From NCBI GenBank assembly GCA_035560235.1, contig DATMAG010000054.1:1-64000 (forward strand): a DNA stretch of 64,000 nucleotides. Reading direction: 5' to 3'. The notes under the pieces were generated by a model, which saw nothing but the letters and a program-made list of their open reading frames with translations, made no database searches and had not been told where the DNA came from. Both the position numbers and the translations under genes were made by a program. This document shows, in pieces, positions 1 to 6,589 of the stretch (position 1 is the stretch's first letter; the number at the start of each line of letters is the position of its first letter). Source of the DNA: DASRDU01 sp035560235 (lineage in GTDB: Bacteria > Acidobacteriota > Blastocatellia > RBC074).

Positions 1-540
1 GGGACTGAGGCCCGCCGCTTTGATCACAGGCGCCAGCGTCGTGAGCAGTTCCCATCGGCTCTGATAAAGAATGAGTTGCTGACCCGGCGTTTCGATCAGT
101 TGCGGCGGCAACCTGACGCCGAAATCCTGAAGCAGGCTGACCACATTCGCGCTCAGTCCCGAAGCCACCGTCGCCGCGCTGAAAGCGTATTCCAGCACCA
201 GATCCCAGCCGATGATCCACGCAATCAGTTCGCCCATCGAAGCGTAAGCGTAAGTGTAAGCCGAGCCTGAAATCGGAATCATCGAGGCCAGTTCCGCATA
301 ACACAGCCCCGCAAACGCGCAGCCGAGGCCCGCCAGCACGAATGACAACGTGATGGCAGGCCCGGCAAACTGCGCCGCCGCCGAGCCGGTAATCACAAAG
401 ATACCCGCGCCGATGACTGCGCCAATGCCAAGCGCAATCAGATTGAGCGGGCCAAGTACGCGTTTGAGTCCGTGCTGCCCTTCTGCCGCAGCTTCGGCAA
501 GTAATTTATCGAGCGGTTTGGTCATCAGCAGTCTGTTCAT
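1..540 (-). CDS. APC-family amino-acid permease (5' part, runs off window)
   Basis: The minus strand from an ATG at 540 is open to the window edge (180 codons). It encodes an inner-membrane transporter of the amino acid-polyamine-organocation superfamily. Near residues 31-49 it reads LIALGIGAVIGAGIFVITG, the glycine-rich TM1 signature of the family. TM2 and TM3 follow, with a conserved acidic/Gly-rich stretch (CYAELASMIPISGSAYTYAY) and GWDLVLEYAF, as in cationic amino-acid/YhdG-like carriers. The N-terminal tail is cytoplasmic (PLDKLLAEAAAEGQHGLKRVLG). The C-terminal two thirds lie outside the window, so substrate cannot be inferred. An odd palindrome, CCCGCAGGCTGCGGG, lies about 20 nt upstream of the start (562-576) and could be an operator. 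Confidence 0.9.
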   Translation of the reverse strand, partial: MNRLLMTKPLDKLLAEAAAEGQHGLKRVLGPLNLIALGIGAVIGAGIFVITGSAAAQFAGPAITLSFVLAGLGCAFAGLCYAELASMIPISGSAYTYAYASMGELIAWIIGWDLVLEYAFSAATVASGLSANVVSLLQDFGVRLPPQLIETPGQQLILYQSRWELLTTLAPVIKAAGLSP

Positions 541-719
541 GGTTCACAGTCCTGAAAGTGTCCCGCAGGCTGCGGGTTGGTTGTGGTTTGTGCAGGGATT
601 GACATCTCTACACCTGAAGGCGCGGGCGATCTTAAGCAGCGATGGAAATGCGGCGAAGCATTTTGTGACGAGTGCGCACGAGGTTGTGACGAAGGCGAAA
701 AAAGGCGGGATGAACGCGG

Positions 720-1499
720 TCAGAGCGTTTTGCCGAGCAGCGCGTGCAGACGTTCGCGGTAGCTGCGGCTGAGTATCAGTTCAGTGCCATCGTGCAGGAT
801 GACCTGGTATTCGCCGTGCGACCAGGGGCGCAGTTCGCGGATGCGATCAATGTTGACGATTTGTGAACGGTGAATGCGCGGGAATCGGTGCGGGGCAAGC
901 TGCGTTTCGAGGCTGCTGATGGTTTCGCGCAGCAGGTATGATTCCTTTCTGACGTGCAGGCAGACGTAATTGCCTTCGGCTTCGATCCAGTCAATCTCGT
1001 CGGTCTTGAGAAAAAAGACGCGGCCACTTGCTTTGATGACCAGACGCTCCAGATATTTTGTCTTCGCTTTCTGTTCTTCGAGCAGCGCCAGAATGCGGTC
1101 ATTGACTTCGCTGCGGCGAGTGTGATGCAGGTGATCTTTCGCCCGTTGCAGCGCCTTGCCGAAGCGTTCACGGTCGAAGGGCTTGAGCAGGTAATCAACC
1201 GCGTGGACTTCAAAGGCGCGCACTGCATACTGATCGTAAGCCGTGACGAAAATGACCATCGGCATCTGTTTCAGCTCAACTGCCGCCAGCACATCGAAGC
1301 CGTTGACTTCGGGCATCTGCACATCCAGAAAGACCAGATCGGGCGATTCGCGGCTGATGACTTCGATGGCTTCGTGACCGTTGGCGCATTCACCGATGAT
1401 TTCGATTTCGCCATCGCCGCGCAGCATTTCACGGATCACGGTGCGGCCCAGCGGCTCATCGTCAACAATCACGGTGCGAATTCTGTTTTCAGTCGTCAC
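720..1499 (-). CDS. LytTR-family response regulator
   Basis: This is a cytoplasmic two-component response regulator. The N-terminal receiver domain has the acidic pair VDDEP, a phospho-acceptor Asp in LVFLDVQMPE near residue 59, and a TAYDQYAVRAFEVHAVDYLLKPF switch region. A linker of about 35 residues leads to a C-terminal LytTR DNA-binding domain (about residues 150-255), with IEAEGNYVCLHV and FPRIHRSQIVNIDRI. I prefer the GTG at 1499, which has GAGGG 10 nt upstream; a TTG at 1517 would overlap the kinase gene by 11 nt. It follows the sensor kinase gene immediately and is presumably co-transcribed with it. The regulon is unknown, although LytTR regulators often control cell-envelope or exported-protein genes. 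Confidence 0.93.
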   Translation of the reverse strand: MTTENRIRTVIVDDEPLGRTVIREMLRGDGEIEIIGECANGHEAIEVISRESPDLVFLDVQMPEVNGFDVLAAVELKQMPMVIFVTAYDQYAVRAFEVHAVDYLLKPFDRERFGKALQRAKDHLHHTRRSEVNDRILALLEEQKAKTKYLERLVIKASGRVFFLKTDEIDWIEAEGNYVCLHVRKESYLLRETISSLETQLAPHRFPRIHRSQIVNIDRIRELRPWSHGEYQVILHDGTELILSRSYRERLHALLGKTL

Positions 1500-1506
1500 G
1501 CTCTTT

Positions 1507-2628
1507 TCAACCCTCAAATCTGTTTTCGCTGTGGTGCGCCGGGATTTCGAGCGTCACGACCAGCCCGCCATCGGGCGCATCGGTCAGTTCGAAGCGATGA
1601 GCTGAACCGTAAAGCTCCCGCAGCCGCGCCTGCGTGTTTGTCAGACCGATGCCGCCGCGCGTGACCCGGTTGCTGTTGCGCGGCATTTGCAGGCCAGGAC
1701 CGTCATCCTGCACTTCGATGCGCACAAAGCCATTGATGCGCTGCGCGCGAATCTGAATGTGGCCTGCTGCGGCGCGCAGCATTACCGCATATCTGATGGA
1801 GTTCTCGACGATGGGTTGCAGAATCAGGTTCGGCACCTGCACGTCCAGCGTTTCCGGTTCAACTTCAATCGTCACCTGCATGCGATCCTGAAACCTGACG
1901 CGCTCGATTTCAAGATAACAGCGCAGAAATTCCATCTCCTCGCGGAGCGTGACTTCCTGTGTTCCGGCATTGTCGAGCGTGAGGCGCAGAAAATCACCGA
2001 GCCGCGCCGTCATCGCGTTCGCGGCCTGCACGTCGGTCAGTTGCAGGGCCGAAATGGAATTGAGCGTGTTGAAGAGGAAGTGCGGCTGCAACTGCATGCG
2101 CAGCGCCTGCAACTGCGCCTGCGCGAGCTGCGTCTCGAGCTGCGAGGCGCGCAGTTCACCGGCCTGATAACGTTCGTAATAATCGGTCACGTTGCTCACC
2201 AGCAGAATCGTTCCGTAACTCATAAATCCCGTCGGCAGGTTGAAGAAGAGATCGGAACTGTAAAGACCGATGAGCGTCGGAATCCGGCGATAAGCGTCAA
2301 CGTAGAGAAGCCAGCAGATCGGCAGGTAGATGATCCGGTGCGCGACACTCAGCAGAAAGCACGCAATCACGTGCACCGTCGCGTTGCGCAGCCACGATTC
2401 ACGCTCCAGCGGAAAGCGTCGCGTGATTAAAAACACGAGCGGCGCCATCATCGCCCAGAGCAGCCAGTAGGGAATCTCCCAGATCAGCATCTGCGCAAGC
2501 GTCGGCGGCGGCGAGAAGATTTCGACGTAATGGCTGGAGAAAAGATAGTAGTTGAGCGTGAACGACAATGCGATCAGCAGCCAGCCCGCCGCAATTGAAG
2601 TCCACAGAATTCGATGTCGCCGCCACAT
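1507..2628 (-). CDS. LytS-like sensor histidine kinase
   Basis: This membrane histidine kinase pairs with the LytTR regulator directly downstream. The N-terminal half has about four hydrophobic segments (residues ~8-28, 45-70, 83-110, 125-150). A coiled-coil linker rich in Glu/Gln/Leu follows. The His_kinase core has LQPHFLFNTLNSISAL with the phospho-acceptor His near residue 183, and the GHKL ATPase has QPIVENSIRYA, DDGPGL and GGIGLTNTQARL. No periplasmic sensor domain is evident, so sensing is likely intramembrane. The first ATG is at 2628; a TTG at 2643 adds five residues. The gene diverges from the GNAT gene at 2740. Confidence 0.93.
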   Translation of the reverse strand: MWRRHRILWTSIAAGWLLIALSFTLNYYLFSSHYVEIFSPPPTLAQMLIWEIPYWLLWAMMAPLVFLITRRFPLERESWLRNATVHVIACFLLSVAHRIIYLPICWLLYVDAYRRIPTLIGLYSSDLFFNLPTGFMSYGTILLVSNVTDYYERYQAGELRASQLETQLAQAQLQALRMQLQPHFLFNTLNSISALQLTDVQAANAMTARLGDFLRLTLDNAGTQEVTLREEMEFLRCYLEIERVRFQDRMQVTIEVEPETLDVQVPNLILQPIVENSIRYAVMLRAAAGHIQIRAQRINGFVRIEVQDDGPGLQMPRNSNRVTRGGIGLTNTQARLRELYGSAHRFELTDAPDGGLVVTLEIPAHHSENRFEG

Positions 2629-2707
2629 AATGTCTCGCTGCAATGAATCGCAGGCCTATTGAATAATAATCCTGTGATTTCTGTAAATCCTGCCGGTGAC
2701 TCCGGCA

Positions 2708-2713
2708 TATAAT
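2708..2713 (+). promoter_or_regulatory. candidate -10 element for the GNAT/DUF6916 operon
   Basis: A perfect TATAAT sits 27 nt upstream of the preferred GNAT start, in the 111-nt divergent gap to the sensor kinase. No convincing -35 hexamer is seen at 16-18 nt, so this is a weak call. Confidence 0.35.
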
Positions 2714-2739
2714 CGTCCGGTGAGTTGCCTGTCCCGCTG

Positions 2740-3249
2740 ATGAATGTCGAGATGAAATCAGAGATCAGCAATCGTTCAATCACGCTGCGCCCGGCAGGGC
2801 CTGATGACGAATTGTTTCTTTATGAGTTGTACTGCTCCACGCGCAGTGAAGAGCTGGCCGCGTGGAACTGGCCGGAAGAGCAGCAGGAAGCATTTCTGCA
2901 GATGCAGTTCAGAGCGCGGCAGCAGCATTACCGGAACCAGGAAGCTGATGACCGGATCATTCTGCTCGGTGAACGTCCGGTCGGCAGGATCACTGTGATC
3001 AGAACAGAACCGGAGATCAGGCTGGCTGATGTGGCATTGCTGCCTGCGGACAGAAACAGCGGCCTCGGCAGCGCGCTGATTCGCGAGCTTCAGGCCGAGA
3101 CTGCCGCGACAAACAGGCCGCTCAGGCTGCACGTCCTCGTCAGCAGCCCGGCGGGGCGGCTTTATGAACGACTCGGCTTTTCAGCAGTCAGCAGCGACGG
3201 AATGTACCGGCTGATGGAGTGGCTTCCGAAAAATGCGGCGGCGACTTAA
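2740..3249 (+). CDS. GNAT acetyltransferase (collar-cluster type, copy 1)
   Basis: This is a GCN5-related acyl-CoA-dependent N-acyltransferase of about 169 residues. The acetyl-CoA loop is NSGLGSALIREL, preceded by the beta4 strand RLADVALLPADR, and the C-terminal LYERLGF motif is present. The N-terminal region LYELYCSTRSEELAAWNWP followed by a Gln/Phe-rich MQFRARQQHYRNQ stretch also occurs, diverged, in the second GNAT gene at 3564, so the two are paralogues. From memory, this signature occurs in GNAT proteins encoded beside tail-collar and DUF6916 genes in other bacteria. The ATG at 2740 is chosen; TTG 2725 and ATG 2752 are alternatives. The substrate is unknown. Confidence 0.85.
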   Translation: MNVEMKSEISNRSITLRPAGPDDELFLYELYCSTRSEELAAWNWPEEQQEAFLQMQFRARQQHYRNQEADDRIILLGERPVGRITVIRTEPEIRLADVALLPADRNSGLGSALIRELQAETAATNRPLRLHVLVSSPAGRLYERLGFSAVSSDGMYRLMEWLPKNAAAT

Positions 3250-3261
3250 GATGTGCAGACC

Positions 3262-3561
3262 ATGAATGAGTATCCGACACTGGCAGAGTTTTCAGAGAAC
3301 CTTCACACCACCTTCCGGCTGCTGCGTGATGGCGCGGAAGCGCTTGAGCTTGAACTGATCAGCGTGACGGAGCTGACGGCTGCGCCGCGGCAGCAGCAGT
3401 TCTCGCTCGTCTTTCGCGGGCCTGAAACGGCTCCGCAGCGCCAGGGCACATACCGGCTGGCACACGACCGCTTCGGCACGCTTGAATTGTTTCTGGTTCC
3501 GATTGCGAAGGACAGAGACGGCCTGCAACTTGAAGCCATTTTCACCCGCCTTGAACAGTAA
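3262..3561 (+). CDS. DUF6916-like small protein
   Basis: This is a protein of 99 residues of unknown function. It resembles the DUF6916 family: an N-terminal segment YPTLAEFSENLHTTFRL, a central FSLVFRGPET strand, and a C-terminal FGTLELFLVPIAKDRDGLQL stretch. The same FSLVFRG...LVPV pattern recurs in the exported protein at 4085-4618 (FVLVFRGF...LALLLVPVGG), so the cluster has two members. No signal peptide is present, so it is probably cytoplasmic. The ATG at 3262 is used, with GTG 3253 as an alternative. It lies between the two GNAT genes with gaps of 12 and 2 nt, implying one operon. No catalytic residues are recognisable; it looks like a small beta-rich binding domain. Confidence 0.8.
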   Translation: MNEYPTLAEFSENLHTTFRLLRDGAEALELELISVTELTAAPRQQQFSLVFRGPETAPQRQGTYRLAHDRFGTLELFLVPIAKDRDGLQLEAIFTRLEQ

Positions 3562-3563
3562 GT

Positions 3564-4076
3564 ATGAACAACAGCGTGCAAAAACCTGCGACTCCGGGTT
3601 CAGGCGCAGTGACGCTGCGCGCGGTGACGCCTGAAGATGAATCCTTTCTGCTTGGCGTTTATGCCAGCACGCGCGCCGAGGAACTGGCTGCAGTTCCGTG
3701 GAATGAAGAGCAGCGCGCCGCTTTCGTCAGGTTTCAGTTCACGGCGCAGTCGCAGTATTACGAGACTGAATACCCCGCCGCGCAGCATCAGATCATTCTG
3801 CGCAGCCAGGAGCCTGTCGGGCGACTCTATGTTGACCGGCGCGAGCATGAAATCCGCATTCTCGACCTCACGATTCTGCCTGCACACTGCGGCGCAGGAA
3901 TCGGCACACAGCTCATCCGTGAACTGATGCGCGAGGCTGCGGAATCGGGCAGATCGCTGACAATTCAGCTTGAATTCTTCAGTCGCTCACGCAGTCTGTT
4001 TACGCGGCTCGGCTTTGTTCCCCGCTCGGAAAGCGGCATCAGAACCCTCTTTGAATGGCGGGCTGAAACAGCGTGA
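3564..4076 (+). CDS. GNAT acetyltransferase (collar-cluster type, copy 2)
   Basis: This 170-residue GNAT-fold acyltransferase is paralogous to the protein at 2740. It shares the order LRAVTPEDESFLLGVYASTR, EELAAVPWNEEQRAAF, a QF-QYY segment, VGRLYVDRR, LDLTILPAHCGAGIGTQLIREL (acetyl-CoA loop) and FTRLGF. It starts 2 nt after the DUF6916-like stop, so translational coupling is likely. It converges on the exported DUF6916 protein with an 8-nt gap and no visible terminator. Which small molecule or protein it acetylates is unknown; the context suggests a role linked to the collar proteins. Confidence 0.85.
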   Translation: MNNSVQKPATPGSGAVTLRAVTPEDESFLLGVYASTRAEELAAVPWNEEQRAAFVRFQFTAQSQYYETEYPAAQHQIILRSQEPVGRLYVDRREHEIRILDLTILPAHCGAGIGTQLIRELMREAAESGRSLTIQLEFFSRSRSLFTRLGFVPRSESGIRTLFEWRAETA

Positions 4077-4084
4077 ACGGATGG

Positions 4085-4618
4085 TCAGCGCACCGAGCGA
4101 TTGAAGACGGCTTCGTAATAACACCACGCCTCATTGCCACCGACCGGCACGAGCAGCAGCGCGAGACGACCGAGCGAGGAATGTTCGAGCACAAGCGTCT
4201 GCTGACTGAGCGGCTCGTGACTGAACCCGCGAAAGACGAGCACAAAGGACAGATCCTTTTCAATCGCTTCATCGCGCTCAGCCGCAGCAGTAGCGGATTT
4301 GTGCGGCGCGGGCAGGTCATTGATTTCAGCCAGTGTCAGATAGACGGGCGAAACAGCGGCTGAGACAACGCGGAATGACTGGCCCAGGTACGGCGCGAAG
4401 GATGATCTGGTGAAGTCGAAGTTCTGAACCGTTCGCGAATTTGCCGTTGTTCGCTTTGCTCCTGACTGAGCCGTTCCGCGTTCGCGTGACTGCTGAGCCC
4501 TGGCGGAACCGGTCAGACAGAGCAGCGCTCCGGCAGTGAGCGTCGCGAGTGTTCCGGATTCCAGAAAGCGTCGCCGCGAAAACGGGCGCGCGAGCGGCTG
4601 ATTCTCCTCTTTCTTCAT
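4085..4618 (-). CDS. Tat-exported DUF6916-like protein
   Basis: The N-terminus carries a twin-arginine signal, FSRRRFLESGTLATLTAG, followed by a hydrophobic stretch and SARAQ, so the product should be exported by Tat with cleavage near ARA-QQ. After a Ser/Arg/Thr-rich linker, the last 100 residues match the DUF6916-like protein at 3262: a Phe-rich start FTRSSFAPYLGQSFRV, the FVLVFRGF strand and LALLLVPVGGNEAWCYYEAVF. I prefer the ATG at 4618, which has GGAG 8 nt upstream; ATG 4624 is too close to that site. It is divergent from the collar genes, sharing a 284-nt region. It is probably a periplasmic or surface partner of them, which is inference from position only. Confidence 0.82.
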   Translation of the reverse strand: MKKEENQPLARPFSRRRFLESGTLATLTAGALLCLTGSARAQQSRERGTAQSGAKRTTANSRTVQNFDFTRSSFAPYLGQSFRVVSAAVSPVYLTLAEINDLPAPHKSATAAAERDEAIEKDLSFVLVFRGFSHEPLSQQTLVLEHSSLGRLALLLVPVGGNEAWCYYEAVFNRSVR

Positions 4619-4761
4619 CTGCATTTCTCCGAATTTCGATTGAGCGGGTTGCTCTGAATGCCCGGGCAGGCGTGAGGCGCGGCGCGGATTCTGGCGGCGG
4701 CGGCCTGAGAATGCAAGCACAAAATCAGCGGCAACGTTAATGTCCTGAAAAAAATGAGTTG

Positions 4762-4790
4762 TTGACTTGTCTCAGGCGTCTGCCTAGAAT
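4762..4790 (+). promoter_or_regulatory. sigma70-type promoter of the tail-collar operon
   Basis: TTGACT (4762-4767) and TAGAAT (4785-4790) are separated by exactly 17 nt. Transcription would start near 4797 and give a leader of about 105 nt before the first collar gene. Confidence 0.65.
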
Positions 4791-4902
4791 GCGCGCCTTG
4801 CCTGATCAGAATTCGCTTCAGCCCCGATGACAGGCGTTGACTGCAAGCCCCTCATGTTCAGTCCCTCGACGCATCATTACATCGTCTCGCAACCACTGAT
4901 TT

Positions 4903-5400
4903 ATGTCCGAACCATTTCTCGCTGAGATCAGACTGTTCACTTTCAACTTTCCTCCGAAGGGCTGGGCCTTGTGCAATGGTCAGCTATTGCCGATCAATCA
5001 GAATCAGGCGCTCTTCTCGCTGCTCGGAACGACATACGGCGGTGATGGAAGAGTGAATTTCGCGCTGCCCAACCTGCGCGGGCGTGTGCCGATTCACAGG
5101 GGCAACGGACACACGCTCGGCGAAGCCGCAGGCAGCTCGGCAGTGACGCTGACGGCAAGTCAGATGCCTCAGCACGCGCATCTGGTGCGGGCCTCGTCAT
5201 CGAACGGCAATACCAACAATCCTTCCGGCACGATGCTGGCCAGGGCGCTGAACGCTTACCGTGACGCGGACAATCTGACCTCGCTCAGTCCGGGTTCCAT
5301 CAGCAATGTCGGCGGCAGCCAGCCGCACGAAAACAGACAGCCCTTTCTGACACTCAATTTCTGCATTGCCCTGCAGGGCATCTTCCCCAGTCGCAACTGA
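4903..5400 (+). CDS. tail-collar domain protein (MdpB-like), copy 1
   Basis: This 165-residue protein has an N-terminal Phage_Tail_Collar domain: FLAEIRLFTFNFPPKGWALC, NGQLLPINQNQALFSLLGT, TYGGDGRVNFALPNLRGRVP. A linker and His-containing MPQHAHLVRAS strand follow, then a conserved C-terminus GGSQPHENRQPFLTLNFCIA. In phages such domains sit in short tail-fibre and collar trimers with metal-binding His residues. In bacteria the same fold occurs in 'microcystin-dependent protein' genes, often in tandem sets of three, as here. There is no signal peptide. It is first of three paralogues with 24- and 8-nt spacers. No other phage gene is nearby, so a host-encoded particle or fibre is more likely than a prophage. 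Confidence 0.92.
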   Translation: MSEPFLAEIRLFTFNFPPKGWALCNGQLLPINQNQALFSLLGTTYGGDGRVNFALPNLRGRVPIHRGNGHTLGEAAGSSAVTLTASQMPQHAHLVRASSSNGNTNNPSGTMLARALNAYRDADNLTSLSPGSISNVGGSQPHENRQPFLTLNFCIALQGIFPSRN

Positions 5401-5424
5401 ACGGGACACCACGGAGTACAATCA

Positions 5425-5943
5425 ATGGGACAGCCATACGTTGGCGAAATCAGAATCTTTGCCGGAAATTTTGCGCCTGCAGGCTGGATGTTCTGCGAAG
5501 GGCAGACGCTGCCAATTTCGGAAAACGAAACGCTCTTTACGCTGATCGGGACGACTTACGGCGGCGATGGTCAGGAAACCTTCAATCTGCCTGACCTGCG
5601 CGGGCGCGTGCCGGTTCATATGGGCACCGGCTCTGACGGGATCACTTACCAGCTCGCTGAACAGGGCGGGGTTGAAGAGGTCACGCTGACGGTTCAGCAG
5701 ATTCCGGTTCACAATCATGCGCTGCTCGCATCAGCAGCGGAAGGCACACAGAACGATCCGGCAGATTCGCTGCCCGCCGCTTCGCCTTCGGTGACGCTCT
5801 ACGTTGAAAGCGGGACGACGGCGAACCTCAGTCCGAATGCGATGAGCGCAGTCGGGGGCAGTCAGCCGCACAGCAATTTTCAGCCGTATCTGTGCGTCAA
5901 TTTCATCATTTCCCTTTTCGGGATTTTCCCAAGTCAGACTTAA
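5425..5943 (+). CDS. tail-collar domain protein (MdpB-like), copy 2
   Basis: This is the second collar paralogue, 172 residues, with the same layout: YVGEIRIFAGNFAPAGWMFC, EGQTLPISENETLFTLIGT, TYGGDGQETFNLPDLRGRVP, the His motif IPVHNHALLAS and the C-terminal GGSQPHSNFQPYLCVNFIIS. It differs from copies 1 and 3 by a more acidic centre and an Ala/Ser/Pro-rich loop (about residues 110-135), and it ends LFGIFPSQT. A GGAG site lies 9 nt before the ATG. The three copies have diverged well beyond recent duplication while keeping order, which fits distinct subunits of one assembly. Cellular location is not evident from the sequence. Confidence 0.92.
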   Translation: MGQPYVGEIRIFAGNFAPAGWMFCEGQTLPISENETLFTLIGTTYGGDGQETFNLPDLRGRVPVHMGTGSDGITYQLAEQGGVEEVTLTVQQIPVHNHALLASAAEGTQNDPADSLPAASPSVTLYVESGTTANLSPNAMSAVGGSQPHSNFQPYLCVNFIISLFGIFPSQT

Positions 5944-5951
5944 GGAACTTC

Positions 5952-6482
5952 ATGGCCGATCAGTTTGTTGCTGAAATTCGCATCTTTCCGTTCAATTTTC
6001 CGCCGACCGGCTGGGCCTTCTGCGATGGTCAGCTGATGCCGATCAGCCAGAACACGGCGCTCTTTTCGCTACTCGGGACGACTTATGGCGGCGATGGCAA
6101 ATCAAACTTTGCGCTGCCCAATCTGCAGGGTGCTGCGCCGATGCATCCCGGTCAGGGGCCGGGACTCTCGCTGCACGATCTCGGTGAGACGGGAGGCTCA
6201 GACACCGTCACGCTGCTTGAATCCGAGATGCCTGTTCACACGCACAGCATTCAGGCCGACGCGGCTGATTTTGCCGATGTCTCGGAGCCTTCAACAAACA
6301 CGGTGCTGGCGCGCTCGTCCAACGGGCTGGCCTATCAGAACAACACTTCGCAGAATCTGGTCACGATGGCTCCGCAGACAGCCACCGTGGCGGGCAGCAG
6401 CCTGCCGCACAACAATCTGATGCCGTACCTGACGCTGAATTTCTGCATCGCGCTGCAGGGAATCTTTCCGCCCCGGCCATAG
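5952..6482 (+). CDS. tail-collar domain protein (MdpB-like), copy 3
   Basis: This is the third collar paralogue, 176 residues from the ATG at 5952, which is preceded by AAGGAA. It keeps FVAEIRIFPFNFPPTGWAFC, DGQLMPISQNTALFSLLGT, TYGGDGKSNFALPNLQGAAP, the His motif MPVHTHSIQAD and the C-terminus PHNNLMPYLTLNFCIALQGI. It is closer to copy 1 than to copy 2 at both ends (NTALFSLLGT; LNFCIALQGIFP). An upstream in-frame start at 5892 would overlap copy 2 and is rejected. About 100 nt separate it from the giant protein gene on the same strand, so both may share a transcript. Confidence 0.92.
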   Translation: MADQFVAEIRIFPFNFPPTGWAFCDGQLMPISQNTALFSLLGTTYGGDGKSNFALPNLQGAAPMHPGQGPGLSLHDLGETGGSDTVTLLESEMPVHTHSIQADAADFADVSEPSTNTVLARSSNGLAYQNNTSQNLVTMAPQTATVAGSSLPHNNLMPYLTLNFCIALQGIFPPRP

Positions 6483-6589
6483 CCGCGCGCCGGATTTCAA
6501 TGTGAATCACAGGCGGGCCGCAACCCACCGCCTCAACTGACTGCCCTGATCACCCGCCCTGCCCAAAATCCGAAACAGGAATTTTCTGA

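Noticed and set aside
954..1664. 236-codon plus-strand open frame opposite the response regulator and kinase
   Set aside because: It is antisense to two clear genes, has low-complexity shadow composition and no recognisable domain.
4903..6482. Collar genes as part of a prophage
   Set aside because: No integrase, terminase, capsid, portal or lysis genes and no flanking attachment repeats were seen.
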